Under the pieces are notes generated by a model, which did not search any database, had not been told where the DNA came from, and was given only the letters and a program-made list of their open reading frames with translations. Source: Sordaria brevicollis (lineage: Eukaryota; Ascomycota; Sordariomycetes; Sordariales; Sordariaceae). Taken from it: DNA of 64,000 nt. The stretch covers positions 4,216,001 through 4,280,000 of the forward strand of contig JAUTDP010000002.1 in NCBI GenBank assembly GCA_033439795.1, read 5' to 3'. A program made the translations under genes and the position numbers. Positions 36,201-46,505 of this stretch are shown here, in pieces; positions within the stretch are counted from its first letter, which is position 1, and the number at the start of each line of letters is the position of its first letter.

Positions 36201-39200
36201 AAAATCTCACCACCAAACACCTTATCCCGACGACAACGACGACCAATGTCGTGCTCTGCGGCTCCATTCAAAGATTCAGAGCGATCCAGAACACTGAACC
36301 GTCCGGAACCTCACCACTGGGACTCTCCTGGGTGAAATGTGAACGTGTCAAATTACAAGGAGCGATGTCACGCTATTTTAGAGCCGGCCAGTCCAGCTGT
36401 CGTGGTGGTTTTTGTTGGGACTCGTCCGGAGTCTTCCAAATGAACATCTGTCCAGACATGTGTCAAAGCTGCAATGCAGGTCTTGCTAGGTAACCGGCAT
36501 CGGTACCCAGCAAAGCCCAGTTCCAGATCACGGGGTTTTGATTGTAAAAGGATTACCGCGATATGAGCATTGAAAAAGCTCTGGTGGCGTGACTATCAAA
36601 ACACCTCGATGGTTGGCTTGGAAACCAACAGTCTGAGTATGAATGAGCTGGCGATGTTTTCATAAAGTTGCGATAATGAGCAGTCGGTGAAGAGACATAT
36701 TATCAATCTGCATATCGACGGAGCTAAGTTTCGTTTGTGAACAAAGAAACCGTGATGTTGCAGCGAGATGGATACGTCATCGAGTCTAACCAGGGGTTTG
36801 ACGGGACAAATCTTGAAATCTGGACGCGCTCATTCGCGTCTTCCAATACGGCGGTGAAAGGCGCAGATGTGCACCCCCCCGACGCGGTTGCAGTCCAGCC
36901 CGGCGGCGCTGCAAACTCGACCGCAACTGTCAACTTCCCCAATCTCTGGCCAATCGGCTTGCGATCGCACGGGCGGGGAACCGACAGCGCTCACAGCTGA
37001 GTTTGCGTTTCTTGCACTGGGTAAAATCGTGGAAGTGGAAGTGGTGGTGCAGTGGGTGTGAGCGGGGTGGAAAGGAATGAGAATCCACATTCCACCGCTT
37101 TCTGTCTCTTTCTCACTTTTGCTTTTTGGACACAGTTGCAACAACAACCGGGACAAAATTCTATCACGGCCAGACTCTTGTCGTTGCGAAATTGTTTTGC
37201 AACTTTGCAAGGGTTTTTGGTCGATATGAGCAACCATCGCGTAGAATAGTCTGTGGTAATTACCAAATATTACGACTTTGCAATCAAAAAGGCTCCGCCG
37301 CAACTCTGCCGTTGGTGCTCTGCGACATCATTGGCCGACCGCTTGTGTCCAATGAATTACGGCAGTTATGCAACCCTCCGGCTGATTCTTATGCAACCAT
37401 CTTGCATGTGAGCCGGGCGCGGTCGCCTTTTTGTGCACTTCTTGTGATTGCTTGCAGCACCACTTTTCCGCACGAACTTGCCAACACCACCAACCCGTCA
37501 ATCTTTTCCCACACTTTTTCTTTTTTCCGCTTTCGTTTGCAACCAACACGCACAACACCACAAACGGACGGGAAAAAAAAAAGGGATTGCAAGCGCAACA
37601 GGTTTCAGTGCAAGCCGTTTGCAACAAACACAGCAACGACTTTTTGACACGGCACATGACTGAACTTCGGTGTCCGTGGCACCCGATGTCCGAGGCAAAT
37701 ACGGGCATGGCGTGACCTGGGAGTCGCAAAGGGGGCAGAAAAGGCCGAATGAAAAATTTGCGAGTTCGGCAGGAAAACGAGTTTTTTTTTCTTCTTGCGA
37801 GTTTCCATGAAAATCGCTGGGGCCGGGCACACGTTATGAGTCATAAACGAGGCTCGTGGTCTGAAAACGCAATCTGACAGGGATATGAGGTTGGGGGGAC
37901 ACTGTCCCCGGCAACCAGCCAATCCGGACCCGCCAATCCTGCGACAGGTACCGGTACAAGGCTCGACACGGCATCCGACAGGATTCGCAGCCTGATAAAA
38001 CATGTCAAAGCGGGCAAAAGGGAGGGCGCGCTTACCTTTGGTGACGCCGACGAAGCTCGCTTTGTATCGCTTTTGTTTTGCCCGTGATGATCCCGTCCCT
38101 CCTGGCTTTGAGCCTTGTTGCTAAAATCAGGCTTTTCGTCGTGTCGTGCTCAATAATTGTGAACGCGTGCAAATGCGTCCCGCGTCCGACTCACTCCATT
38201 AGTGACGAGATGTTTGCTTCGCCAACCGTGTCATGATTGCTCATGCTGCTGCACCGGTTTTTTGCGTCCATTTGAGGTGTGAGGATATCATGTCCTGCGA
38301 GTCAGTGTGGGCTTTGCAATGGCTGCGGATGCTATGTATGCTGTGTGCTGGTCTCCGACTCCTGATTTCGATGTTGAAGGACGACTGTCGCGAAATTTCG
38401 GCATCCAAAGCAGGAAAGCGAAACCCGGTTGGTTTCGCGGTCAATCCGACAAACAGGCGAAGGAGCATGATCCAGAACTTTGACCAGTGTCGGATGTACA
38501 ATTGCAGGCGAAGTTGCGGTGACCAAATGTCGAGGGAACTATTCAGCTGGACTGTGATAATGAAGTTGCCGTTGTTTAGACGAAATCACCGGATGTAATC
38601 GTCATTGGAAACCCCGAAATCAGGAGCCAGGCGAGGGAGGCCTCGATTGTTGCTAAAAGAGAGGAAAAACGGGTGCTGGTACATTTCGTGTCGATGTCAG
38701 CGTGATAAACCGATGAGCGGGAGATCGATGTGTGCTGAGCCAGTGGGTTGGTAATCAAGCGAAAGCAAGCCTAGAGGTAGGTGAGTGACCGCCAATGCGT
38801 CGCTTGTCGCTGGTGCTGTCGAAACAGAATCGCCGGATGGAAAGACCGCCCACCACAGGTCCGCGCAACCGCCAAAAGCCCCGAGGAAATGGCGACGGAA
38901 GCCACCAGACACAACACAAGGAAGTGTCGGCTGTGTACTAGATGTCGGATGGATGGGTGGATGATGAAGTATCAGATAGGACAACTTGGATGATGACTGA
39001 AATGAAGGTCCATGATGCGCCGTGATAGATGGCCGACGATGGATTGATTGACCGATGGTGTCGGAGTCGGACTATAAGTCACGATGTCTTTACTAGCATC
39101 CATACCCCAAGCCGAATGGAAGAGTAGCAAAAAGGAGAAAGAGATCGTTGTCTTGACGAGTTCCAAAAGAAATGGGAGAAGGAATAAAATGGTTTCAGAA

Positions 39201-41016
39201 GGTCGCTGCTGTAACGAAGAGTGTGTGGCGAGGGTTAACATTCCCAGATTACGACATGCTGGAAACCGTCAATGCTCGGCTTGGCAACAACGAGCTGGTG
39301 GGATTGGTGGGGGAAGGAGCAGCATGAGAAAAAGGGCGCTCTGGCCGCTGGGCAGGGAGTTCAAGGCAGGAGCAAGGAGAGGGCATGGGTCAGACAAGAA
39401 GTACCGGTACATGGAGGAAACCTGCATGTCTGGGTGGCTCAGGAGGCGGGCAGACGGGGTGAGGGAGGGTGAGCAAGCGGGCAAAAGAGATAAAAAGGGC
39501 AAATGAGGGCTGCTGATTGGCCGCATCCGGCTCACAGTGCGGCGCCCCAAACGACAAAGACCAGGGGATCCGCCGCCACAAGATTAGCGTGGGTGCCTTA
39601 GGCGACATAGCGCAGACTGGGCAGAAAATTATAAGTAGCGGGCGCTCCCTCCAACCCATTGTTTCGAGAGTCTCGCGCGGAAGTCCCGACCGGCCCTACG
39701 TATCCGATACCTGCGTTCGGCCTACCAATTTCTTTTCCATTTTCCCCACCACCACAACCACCACACCCCTCACCTCCAAATCCACTTCCATCCAGAGAAG
39801 AAGAAGAAGCTCGGTCCCGTCCGTCACGCATTCACACGCATCACACGCATCGTCGTCGTCGCTGTCGCTGTCGTCAACGGGTATCCAGAAAGGAAGAAGA
39901 TTATCAACCACGAACCACACACATCAGCACAGCACATCATCCTGCTGTCGTGCGTTCAACGTTTTTTTCTCTCAATTTTCTCTCTCTCTACCATCCGCCG
40001 TCGTCATCGACATCATCAACTGCGTTGTGTGGGCGCATCTCTCATTTAGGTTAAGGGGTTAATCACAGTCAGTCGGCCGTCAGACTAGGAGCTCCGATCT
40101 CTCTTCCGGACAAAGGAACACACAGTTATCACGTCGCCCTTTGCCTGCAAAAGAATCCGACCTCCTCCGTCCGTCGTCGACCTACTTCGTTTTAGGCGTC
40201 GAGGATAATAGAAGATTCAGTTCGTTGCACAGGCCACAGTGCAATCACGCTTTACCATCTCTCATCATCATCATCTTGCCTTTTTAGCTATCCCGGTCTA
40301 CGGTCATTCACTTGCCCGTGAGCTGTTCAGAGTGTGCAATACCTGCGTCCCGACGTAACCAAAGGAGGAAGACATCAGTCACTTCGACACCCGTCTACCA
40401 TCACCGCCTACCGTCAGGTCGTCAACGCATTCACCGTCGAGCCACCGAGATACATATCCAGTCCTCTTGACGCATCTCGTCGATTGAAAGATATCGAAGA
40501 GCGTCCCACACGAGTGTTTGCTAGGAAAGGAACAGCATTGTGTTGGGGGAGACATTAACTTGTTCATCTCCCGCATTTTGGTAAGCTCTCCTCAGCCCTC
40601 GCTCTCCCCTGCCTGTCCCATTCACTGCGTTCCACACCTTGCCTTTTTGCATTTGCCGTTGTGCTGCACTGGTTCCCGCAGTTGCGAGCCTGAGCAACAT
40701 TTCATCCCATCACCCTTCATCGTTGGGCGGTGAATAAGAACCAAATCCATTCACCTGCTTGCCCCACTCTTCGATGACAAACCGACCCCCCTCGAGCCCC
40801 GCCCACCTATAAAATAAACCATTTCTCGTGCCCTTGGAAAACTTTCCCCAAACAACAAACTTTCCCTGGCCACACATCCGCGCAATCTTGCACTGCACTT
40901 TCGCTCATTTACCAACCCATTTTTTTTCAACGGTAATTCTAATACAGCGCTGGTCGCAGATCTGTTCAAGAACGCAGAATCCCAAATCTCAGACTCGCAC
41001 TCAGATTTGATTCAAG
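33235..41016. other. 7.8-kb gene-free stretch upstream of TBP
   Basis: I support no gene here; all frames are short and overlap on both strands. The first part is the ETF-QO 3' flank. Around 36890-37640 there is a striking density of TTGCAA/TGCAA words. A 14-bp palindrome lies at 36046-36059. From about 39620 the plus strand becomes CA- and CT-rich like a long leader, with a donor-like GTAAGC at 40580, so TBP may have a distant start site and a leader intron. T-rich runs occur near 34535-34580. Confidence 0.5.
40808..40816 (+). promoter_or_regulatory. TATA box in the TBP promoter
   Basis: TATAAAATA lies 209 bp upstream of the TBP start codon, flanked by GC-rich sequence and followed by a pyrimidine-rich stretch. 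It fits a proximal promoter, which would make TBP a target of its own product. Position and sequence are seen; function is inferred. Confidence 0.5.
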
Positions 41017-42006
41017 ATGGATGCTATCCAAACCCACCCGTCCAACGCCGCTCAGGCGAAGGCTTTCACTGCTCCCGGTTCCCTGTCATTCCCCGGTGCC
41101 GCTGGCGAGCTCACGCCGCCGACGAACGCTGTGAACAACGACAAGGGCGCCGCGGCCAATGGAGCTGCCGGTGCGCAGGCTGCTAACGGCAATGGGGTGA
41201 CACCCGCAACCCCCGCGGCCACGCCCGCTGCGACCCAGGGTCCCACCAGTGGCATGACCCCTACTCTACAGTAGGAAGACCTCTGACTTTTTATTTTTTT
41301 TCACAAGAGGGCTGTTGGGCTGACCCAAACAGGAACATCGTCGCGACGGTCAACCTCGATTGCCGTCTTGATCTCAAGACGATTGCCCTGCACGCGAGAA
41401 ACGCCGAGGTACGTTTGTGATGGGTTGGGATTTGCCGGTCCCTTGAACTTTTGTCCTGTCTTGGCCAAACCGTTGTCTAACAGCCTGCAAACAGTATAAC
41501 CCCAAGCGTTTTGCTGCGGTTATCATGCGTATCCGTGAGCCCAAGACCACTGCCCTGATCTTTGCCAGTGGCAAGATGGTCGTCACCGGTGCCAAGTCCG
41601 AAGATGACTCGAAGCTCGCGTCTCGCAAGTATGCTCGTATTATCCAGAAGCTCGGTTTCAACGCCAAGTTCACGGACTTCAAGATCCAGAACATCGTCGG
41701 TTCTTGCGACATCAAGTTCCCCATCCGTCTCGAGGGTCTTGCCTCCAAGCATCACAACTTCAGCTCTTACGAGCCCGAGTTGTTCCCTGGTCTCATCTAC
41801 CGCATGATCAAGCCCAAGATTGTGCTTCTGATTTTCGTCAGTGGAAAGATCGTCCTTACCGGCGCGAAAGTGCGTGAGGAGATCTACCAGGCCTTCGAAA
41901 TGATCTACCCTGTGCTTCAAGGTTCGTTGCCATTCACCTGCCTCGCTTTGTTTGCTGTGTGTGCATGGTCACTAACTGGTTACATTCAGATTTCCGCAAG
42001 GTCTAA
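41017..42006 (+). CDS. TATA-binding protein (TFIID subunit)
   Basis: TBP binds TATA elements and nucleates initiation by RNA polymerases I, II and III in the nucleus. Four exons, 41017-41270, 41333-41408, 41495-41921 and 41990-42006, give 257 residues. The last exon has only 17 bases and encodes FRKV and part of Asp. Introns are 62, 86 and 68 nt. The N-terminal 84 residues are a variable Ala/Thr/Pro/Asn-rich segment. From [16 protein letters not shown] the saddle domain follows with its two direct repeats: the first has [21 protein letters not shown], the second [19 protein letters not shown]. Length and both repeats are complete, and every splice keeps the conserved text intact. Confidence 0.98.
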
Positions 42007-43029
42007 AGAACCATTTCGAAATTGCACCTGGCGATCATCCCCACACCTCCGCAAAACATTTGTCGGCAATTGTACTATACCCCAACTCCAAAAAAACCCA
42101 CATCATGATTTCACGACGAAACTCAGCCATCATACCCCCACAAAAACCGAAAATCACTTTTTCTGCGACTCGCGGTTTGCGTCTTCTCGAGGACGCTTTG
42201 AGTCGACAGGAAAGAACCATTGTATCAATGTCCTGTTTACACTTTTCTCGCGGTTACGTCACATCATTTTTTATTTTTCCACACAAGCAGCATTGCAGCG
42301 GCGTTCAGGTTCGACACAAAGAAGGGAAGAAGGAGCGGTATTCTTGCTACGTTATTTCAAGTCGAGGATCACTCGGCGATTTCTACAACAGCCATAGAGC
42401 AGATCGCGAATCAGGGGGGAGCAGAGCGGAGAGATGCTTGGCGGCAAATGTTGCGCAGGTCGATTTGCCGGGCCTACATCGCTTTATTACAACTACCAAC
42501 TCACACACATACCCACTTCTAATGGCAGTTGGGGACCCAACCTGGGGGATGGAAGGAGACATCAGGGGGGTTTTCACTGCGGAAAAGATTCGAAGGAGAG
42601 GATTACATGAGAGGGCAGTTGGCTTTTTTTTTCTGCGGGTTGACGTTTGAGTGGGTCACCTAAGCATTAAAGAAAACAAACCACTAGCGACACCCGAGGT
42701 TACTGTGTCTGGCATGGCAAAAAAAAAGGTCGGCCAACACAGCAGATGGGGTCGCAGTGGGAAACAATCGCTGGCGGGTGGGAGTTTCTCACTTTGCGTA
42801 GGCACCATCCCACTAAATAGGGGAGGTAGCTTTGCTTTGGCATTTTATGACGGCGCACACGTATGTTGCGTTTGTTTTGTTTCGTGGGTTATCATAACGA
42901 TCCACTGCAATGCCAACATTTATTCAATATTCTGTCCTCATGCTTGATTTTTTTGTGTCGTTATATGGCGTGTTGCTTACCTGCATGTAAACCGTGCCTC
43001 CCCTCTTCGTAGATGTTGTCCCCCTCCTC
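42007..43029. other. Convergent intergenic region, TBP to FAD oxidase
   Basis: Contains the 3' ends of two converging genes. Continuing open frames past the TBP stop (to about 42650) have no protein features. Nothing else is supported. Confidence 0.6.
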
Positions 43030-44604
43030 TCAGTTGGCGACACCAACCGAAGCCCTCAACTCCGTAGACAAGATCAACCCAGGCACACCACCACGACTAC
43101 CATCCTCTGTAATCACGGCCTTGATAGCAGCGTCGCCAGCAGGGTACCTCCAGTTCCACTTGCCCACAAACTCAGGCGGGCACTGGCCGGCAATGACATC
43201 GGCGATTTTCTCGCCAATGACCGGCATGAACTTGAAGGCGTGTCCGCTGTCGCCCGTAGCCACAAACAGGCCCTTGTATTCGGGGTGGTAGTCGATGATG
43301 AAGTCCGCCGTAGGAGTATCCGAGTACCAGCAGATGCGAGTCTTGCTGAAGGGTCTGTCGCGGAGCGAGGGGAGGGGAACCATCTCATGGAGAGCACGGC
43401 GAAGGTCGTCGGCGCCTTCGGTTGGGATCTGGAGCGTCGGGTCGGACAAAGTTGTCAAGGGCAGGGAGACGGCCGCTGCGGGAGTGGTGACGGAGGAAGC
43501 CAGTGGCGGAATAGGCAAGGTCGTAGGGTTCAAATAGCCGTAGGCATGTCGAGCGATCTTGAGGACGCCGTTCTTGGGCGGGATGACGAAGAGGCCTGTG
43601 GAAAGGTTGAGGATGACGGGCATGTGCGCCAGCTGCGCCTCTTCCTCAGGCGTGAGGTCGATGTAGCCGAGCACTTGGCCAGTAGCGACTGCTTGCCCTG
43701 TCAGGTCAACGAGACGACCGGTCCATGCGCCAGTGGAGACCATGACGAGGTCGGCCGAGAGGACGCGGCCATCCGCAAGCCGGGCGCCAGTGACGGTGTT
43801 TCCGCCCGAGACTTCCAGGTTGGTCACTTCGCCCGCGACGAACTTGATGCGGCCCTCGGCTTTGACACGCTTGTACAGCCAGGCCATGGATGCGCCGGCG
43901 TTGGCCCATCCGGACAGACCGTTGATGTAGCCCCATGAGCCGGAGGAGCCGCCGGTGCCCAAGGCTGCCTTGATGGCCTCCGGATTGGGACACTCCTTGA
44001 TCCTGGCGACAAGCTCAGGGTCGCTAGAGGCAATAGACAAAACATTGGCCCAGCTGAAGCGGGCGTAGTCCATGCCTGTGAGCTTGGTCTTGTCGATGAC
44101 CGTGTTCTCTGTCACCACGGGAGTTCCCGGCGGAGGAGCTGGTCCATCGGCGACGACGAGAAGGCCACTCTCGGAGTAGCGCCCTTCTGACCCAAGGTCA
44201 TCAGGGTGAGTCTGCTGGCGCCATTGAAGCTGGGCTTCGGCGGCTAGAGCAGCGTAGGCAGCGTCGGGGTAGTCGGCTCTGATGATGCGACTGGTGTCGA
44301 CGCTGGCAGCGTCGGGGGCGGGGAAGACGTCTGGGTTGGATGGGTCGGCCCTGTCTACGACGGTGATGGTGGTGTTGGCGAAATCATGACGACGAGAGAG
44401 AGCATAGGCGGTGGTCAGGCCAAAGACGCCAGAGCCGATGATGAGAATGGAGGAAGGAGGAGAAAGAGGAGAGGAAGAAGACGACGAGGAAGAGGATGGC
44501 TGCTGCTGTTGGGTGGTGGCAAGTGGTGGTTGCTGCTGCTGCTGTTGCTCTGTTGAAGAGAGAGTGGGAGGAAGAGAAGAGGAGGGAGCTGCGGGAGTCG
44601 CCAT
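43030..44604 (-). CDS. FAD-dependent amine oxidase, sarcosine oxidase/DAO family
   Basis: A single exon of 524 residues encodes a flavoprotein of the MSOX/fructosyl-amine oxidase branch of the DAO superfamily. These enzymes oxidise secondary amines or glycated amino acids and yield H2O2. The Rossmann motif ILIIGSGVFGLTTAYALS is at residues 53-70 (GSGVFG at 57-62). TSRIIRADYPD resembles the family's R-x-x-R region near FAD. CWYSDTPTADFIIDYHP near residue 425 matches the segment where MSOX-type enzymes hold FAD covalently through a Cys. GLFVATGDSGHAFKFMPVIGE is the conserved C-terminal FAD loop. The N-terminal 50 residues are low-complexity Gln, Ser and Pro, absent from compact relatives. The C terminus (GVAN) lacks an SKL-type peroxisomal signal. 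The exact substrate cannot be told. Confidence 0.88.
   Translation of the reverse strand: MATPAAPSSSLPPTLSSTEQQQQQQPPLATTQQQQPSSSSSSSSSPLSPPSSILIIGSGVFGLTTAYALSRRHDFANTTITVVDRADPSNPDVFPAPDAASVDTSRIIRADYPDAAYAALAAEAQLQWRQQTHPDDLGSEGRYSESGLLVVADGPAPPPGTPVVTENTVIDKTKLTGMDYARFSWANVLSIASSDPELVARIKECPNPEAIKAALGTGGSSGSWGYINGLSGWANAGASMAWLYKRVKAEGRIKFVAGEVTNLEVSGGNTVTGARLADGRVLSADLVMVSTGAWTGRLVDLTGQAVATGQVLGYIDLTPEEEAQLAHMPVILNLSTGLFVIPPKNGVLKIARHAYGYLNPTTLPIPPLASSVTTPAAAVSLPLTTLSDPTLQIPTEGADDLRRALHEMVPLPSLRDRPFSKTRICWYSDTPTADFIIDYHPEYKGLFVATGDSGHAFKFMPVIGEKIADVIAGQCPPEFVGKWNWRYPAGDAAIKAVITEDGSRGGVPGLILSTELRASVGVAN
44514..44545. repeat. CTG/CAG-type triplet tract in coding sequence
   Basis: TGC/TGT triplets on the plus strand encode the first of two Gln runs on the minus strand in the N terminus of the FAD oxidase. 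A second, shorter run lies at about 44493-44510. Such tracts vary in length between strains. Confidence 0.75.
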
Positions 44605-46505
44605 TGGGAAATGAGGAGACAGGGGACGTCAGAGGAAGAAAGGCTCAACAAAAGGACCGTGCCAGCTGATGAGGGGGTCTGAGTGGTCTGAGGTAGGGTT
44701 GTGCAATGGGTCGCGCCTGTCGAGTTGTGTGGGAGTTGTGTGCTGCTCTTTGCCGTGTGTTGGCACGCTCTTTGTGTTGTGGCACAAGACCTCTGTTCCT
44801 CTTCTGTGCTCAGTAGCAAGAATGTGAAGGTTTCACACCGGGGAACAGAAAACAAGGAATCACTTGAAACCAGCATATAACGAGAAAAGAAAGGAGAGGC
44901 ATTTTTAAGAAACAGAAATCCATCAGTGAAACCGTTGGACCACACTAGAGGCCCCGAGAGCCGAAATAGGAGGCAACCCAAAGGAAGAAAGAAACCAAAG
45001 GTGGAGCGATAACCAAGCGCCGGCAGTGTGTTGTTGCGGGAGTTGTTGGGGAGCCATGATCAGCGACAACCGAACTGGAGCGAGTGAAAGAAGAAGGAGA
45101 CGAGAATCGGAAGAGAAGAGAAGGGCGGAAGGGGTCTGTCTTGGGGGTCCATTTCGCGGGCAACTTGCAAGGGATATGACCGCATGGCGGCGGGGAATAT
45201 TGCAGTGGTTCAAAGAAAGGGCGCTGCAACTCCAGAATGGTGGAGTCTTTCTTTGATGAAACGAAGATGCTGAGTGGTGCAGGAAACGCGGGGAAGACAA
45301 GCAACTTGTTGTGTTGGATTGCTGGAGGGCTCTTCAGGTTGATGTTGGCTGTGGAAGGTGTTGGGTCAGTAATTCGTCAAAGAGAAGAGAAAAGAGAGGA
45401 GAAACAGACAAACAGAAGAGGAAACCAAAGACTGAAGTGAAGAATCGGAAAGACGGAGGATTAATATTCGTTGCCGAATTCGTTGTACGAGAACAGGCCT
45501 AAAAAGACAGACGAAGGCGGGGATGCCGTAAGCTGAGCACAGGACACCCGGAAGTCTCTCTTCTTGGGAATCCCTTGCTTGCTGCAACTTGCTGCAGGGC
45601 ATCGACAGAAATGCTTACGACAGACATTCTGCCACTCGGTGCCGATTTTCGAATGGCTGGCGTTGTCCATGTTGCCAGCTGTTTACGAGGAGACTGAAAT
45701 GGGAAAAGAATTGTGGTTGGAGAGGGAAACCTGCCAAACCTGCCCCCGTCATGCATCACGATCGTGCAATTTGCTTGATCATGGATCACGAGATGCCGGA
45801 CGGGTGGTGGCAGGCATCGTGAGGGGAGTCGACGTCCAATTTGATCCCGAATCTCCGGTCACCGACTTGGTAACTCGTCGTCTGGCAAGAGGTATTGACA
45901 GGTGGCCGTCGATGTTCGCATGACAACCGGAAGCCTGACGATTTTCGGAGTGTCTCTTTTGACTCTTTCGAAGGATGATTTCCTAATTCGTACATGTCAC
46001 CAGTAGATACAGTAGCTGAGTAACAACACCACGTCGTACCATATTCGGAGGTTCCGAAGCCAGAGCGAAGAACTTGTGACTGCCATGGCCAGTTGAAGAT
46101 TCATGATAGTAGAATAGATAGACTCCGAGAGGACATTCCCCTCTTAAGTACAGTATCTTGACATGTTCAAAGGTTGAAGATTGATGATGCCATTCATGAA
46201 AAAGCATCGAACCATTTAGGCGTAGTGTAAGAGAAAGGATGTAAAATACACGTACAAAAGCCCTGTAGTACCTGAAAATGGTTACATTACGGTAAGATAC
46301 GGAGAGTTTATACCCCACAGGCCACCCGCAGCTACGGGCCTAGCGCCTTCGCCTATCGCGACCAGAGCCACTCTGCGGTGCGCCGCGTTTGTCCAAAGTC
46401 GCATCTGCTAGCACCTTACCTTGCTGTCCACGAAAAGCCAGCATCGTCATTCCACTCACATTCGTTCGCAGCCAGCCATGCCCAATCGATACACGGCTGC
46501 CAAAC
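44605..46505. other. Divergent intergenic region, FAD oxidase and SR140
   Basis: Promoters and leaders of two outward-facing genes. Short frames on both strands show no family signature. An open frame extends 39 codons upstream of the SR140 ATG but contains no ATG of its own. Confidence 0.6.

Noticed and set aside
37126..37647. 173-codon plus-strand frame
   Set aside because: Codon use does not resemble the real genes here, overlapping frames exist on both strands, and the product has no recognisable features.
39517..40062. 181-codon plus-strand frame
   Set aside because: Its text is CA/CT-rich leader-like sequence encoding Thr, Ser and Pro; it fits a TBP leader better than a protein.
46389..46505. 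39 further codons upstream of the SR140 start
   Set aside because: The extension contains no ATG (its first possible start is TTG) and the text does not resemble the family N terminus.
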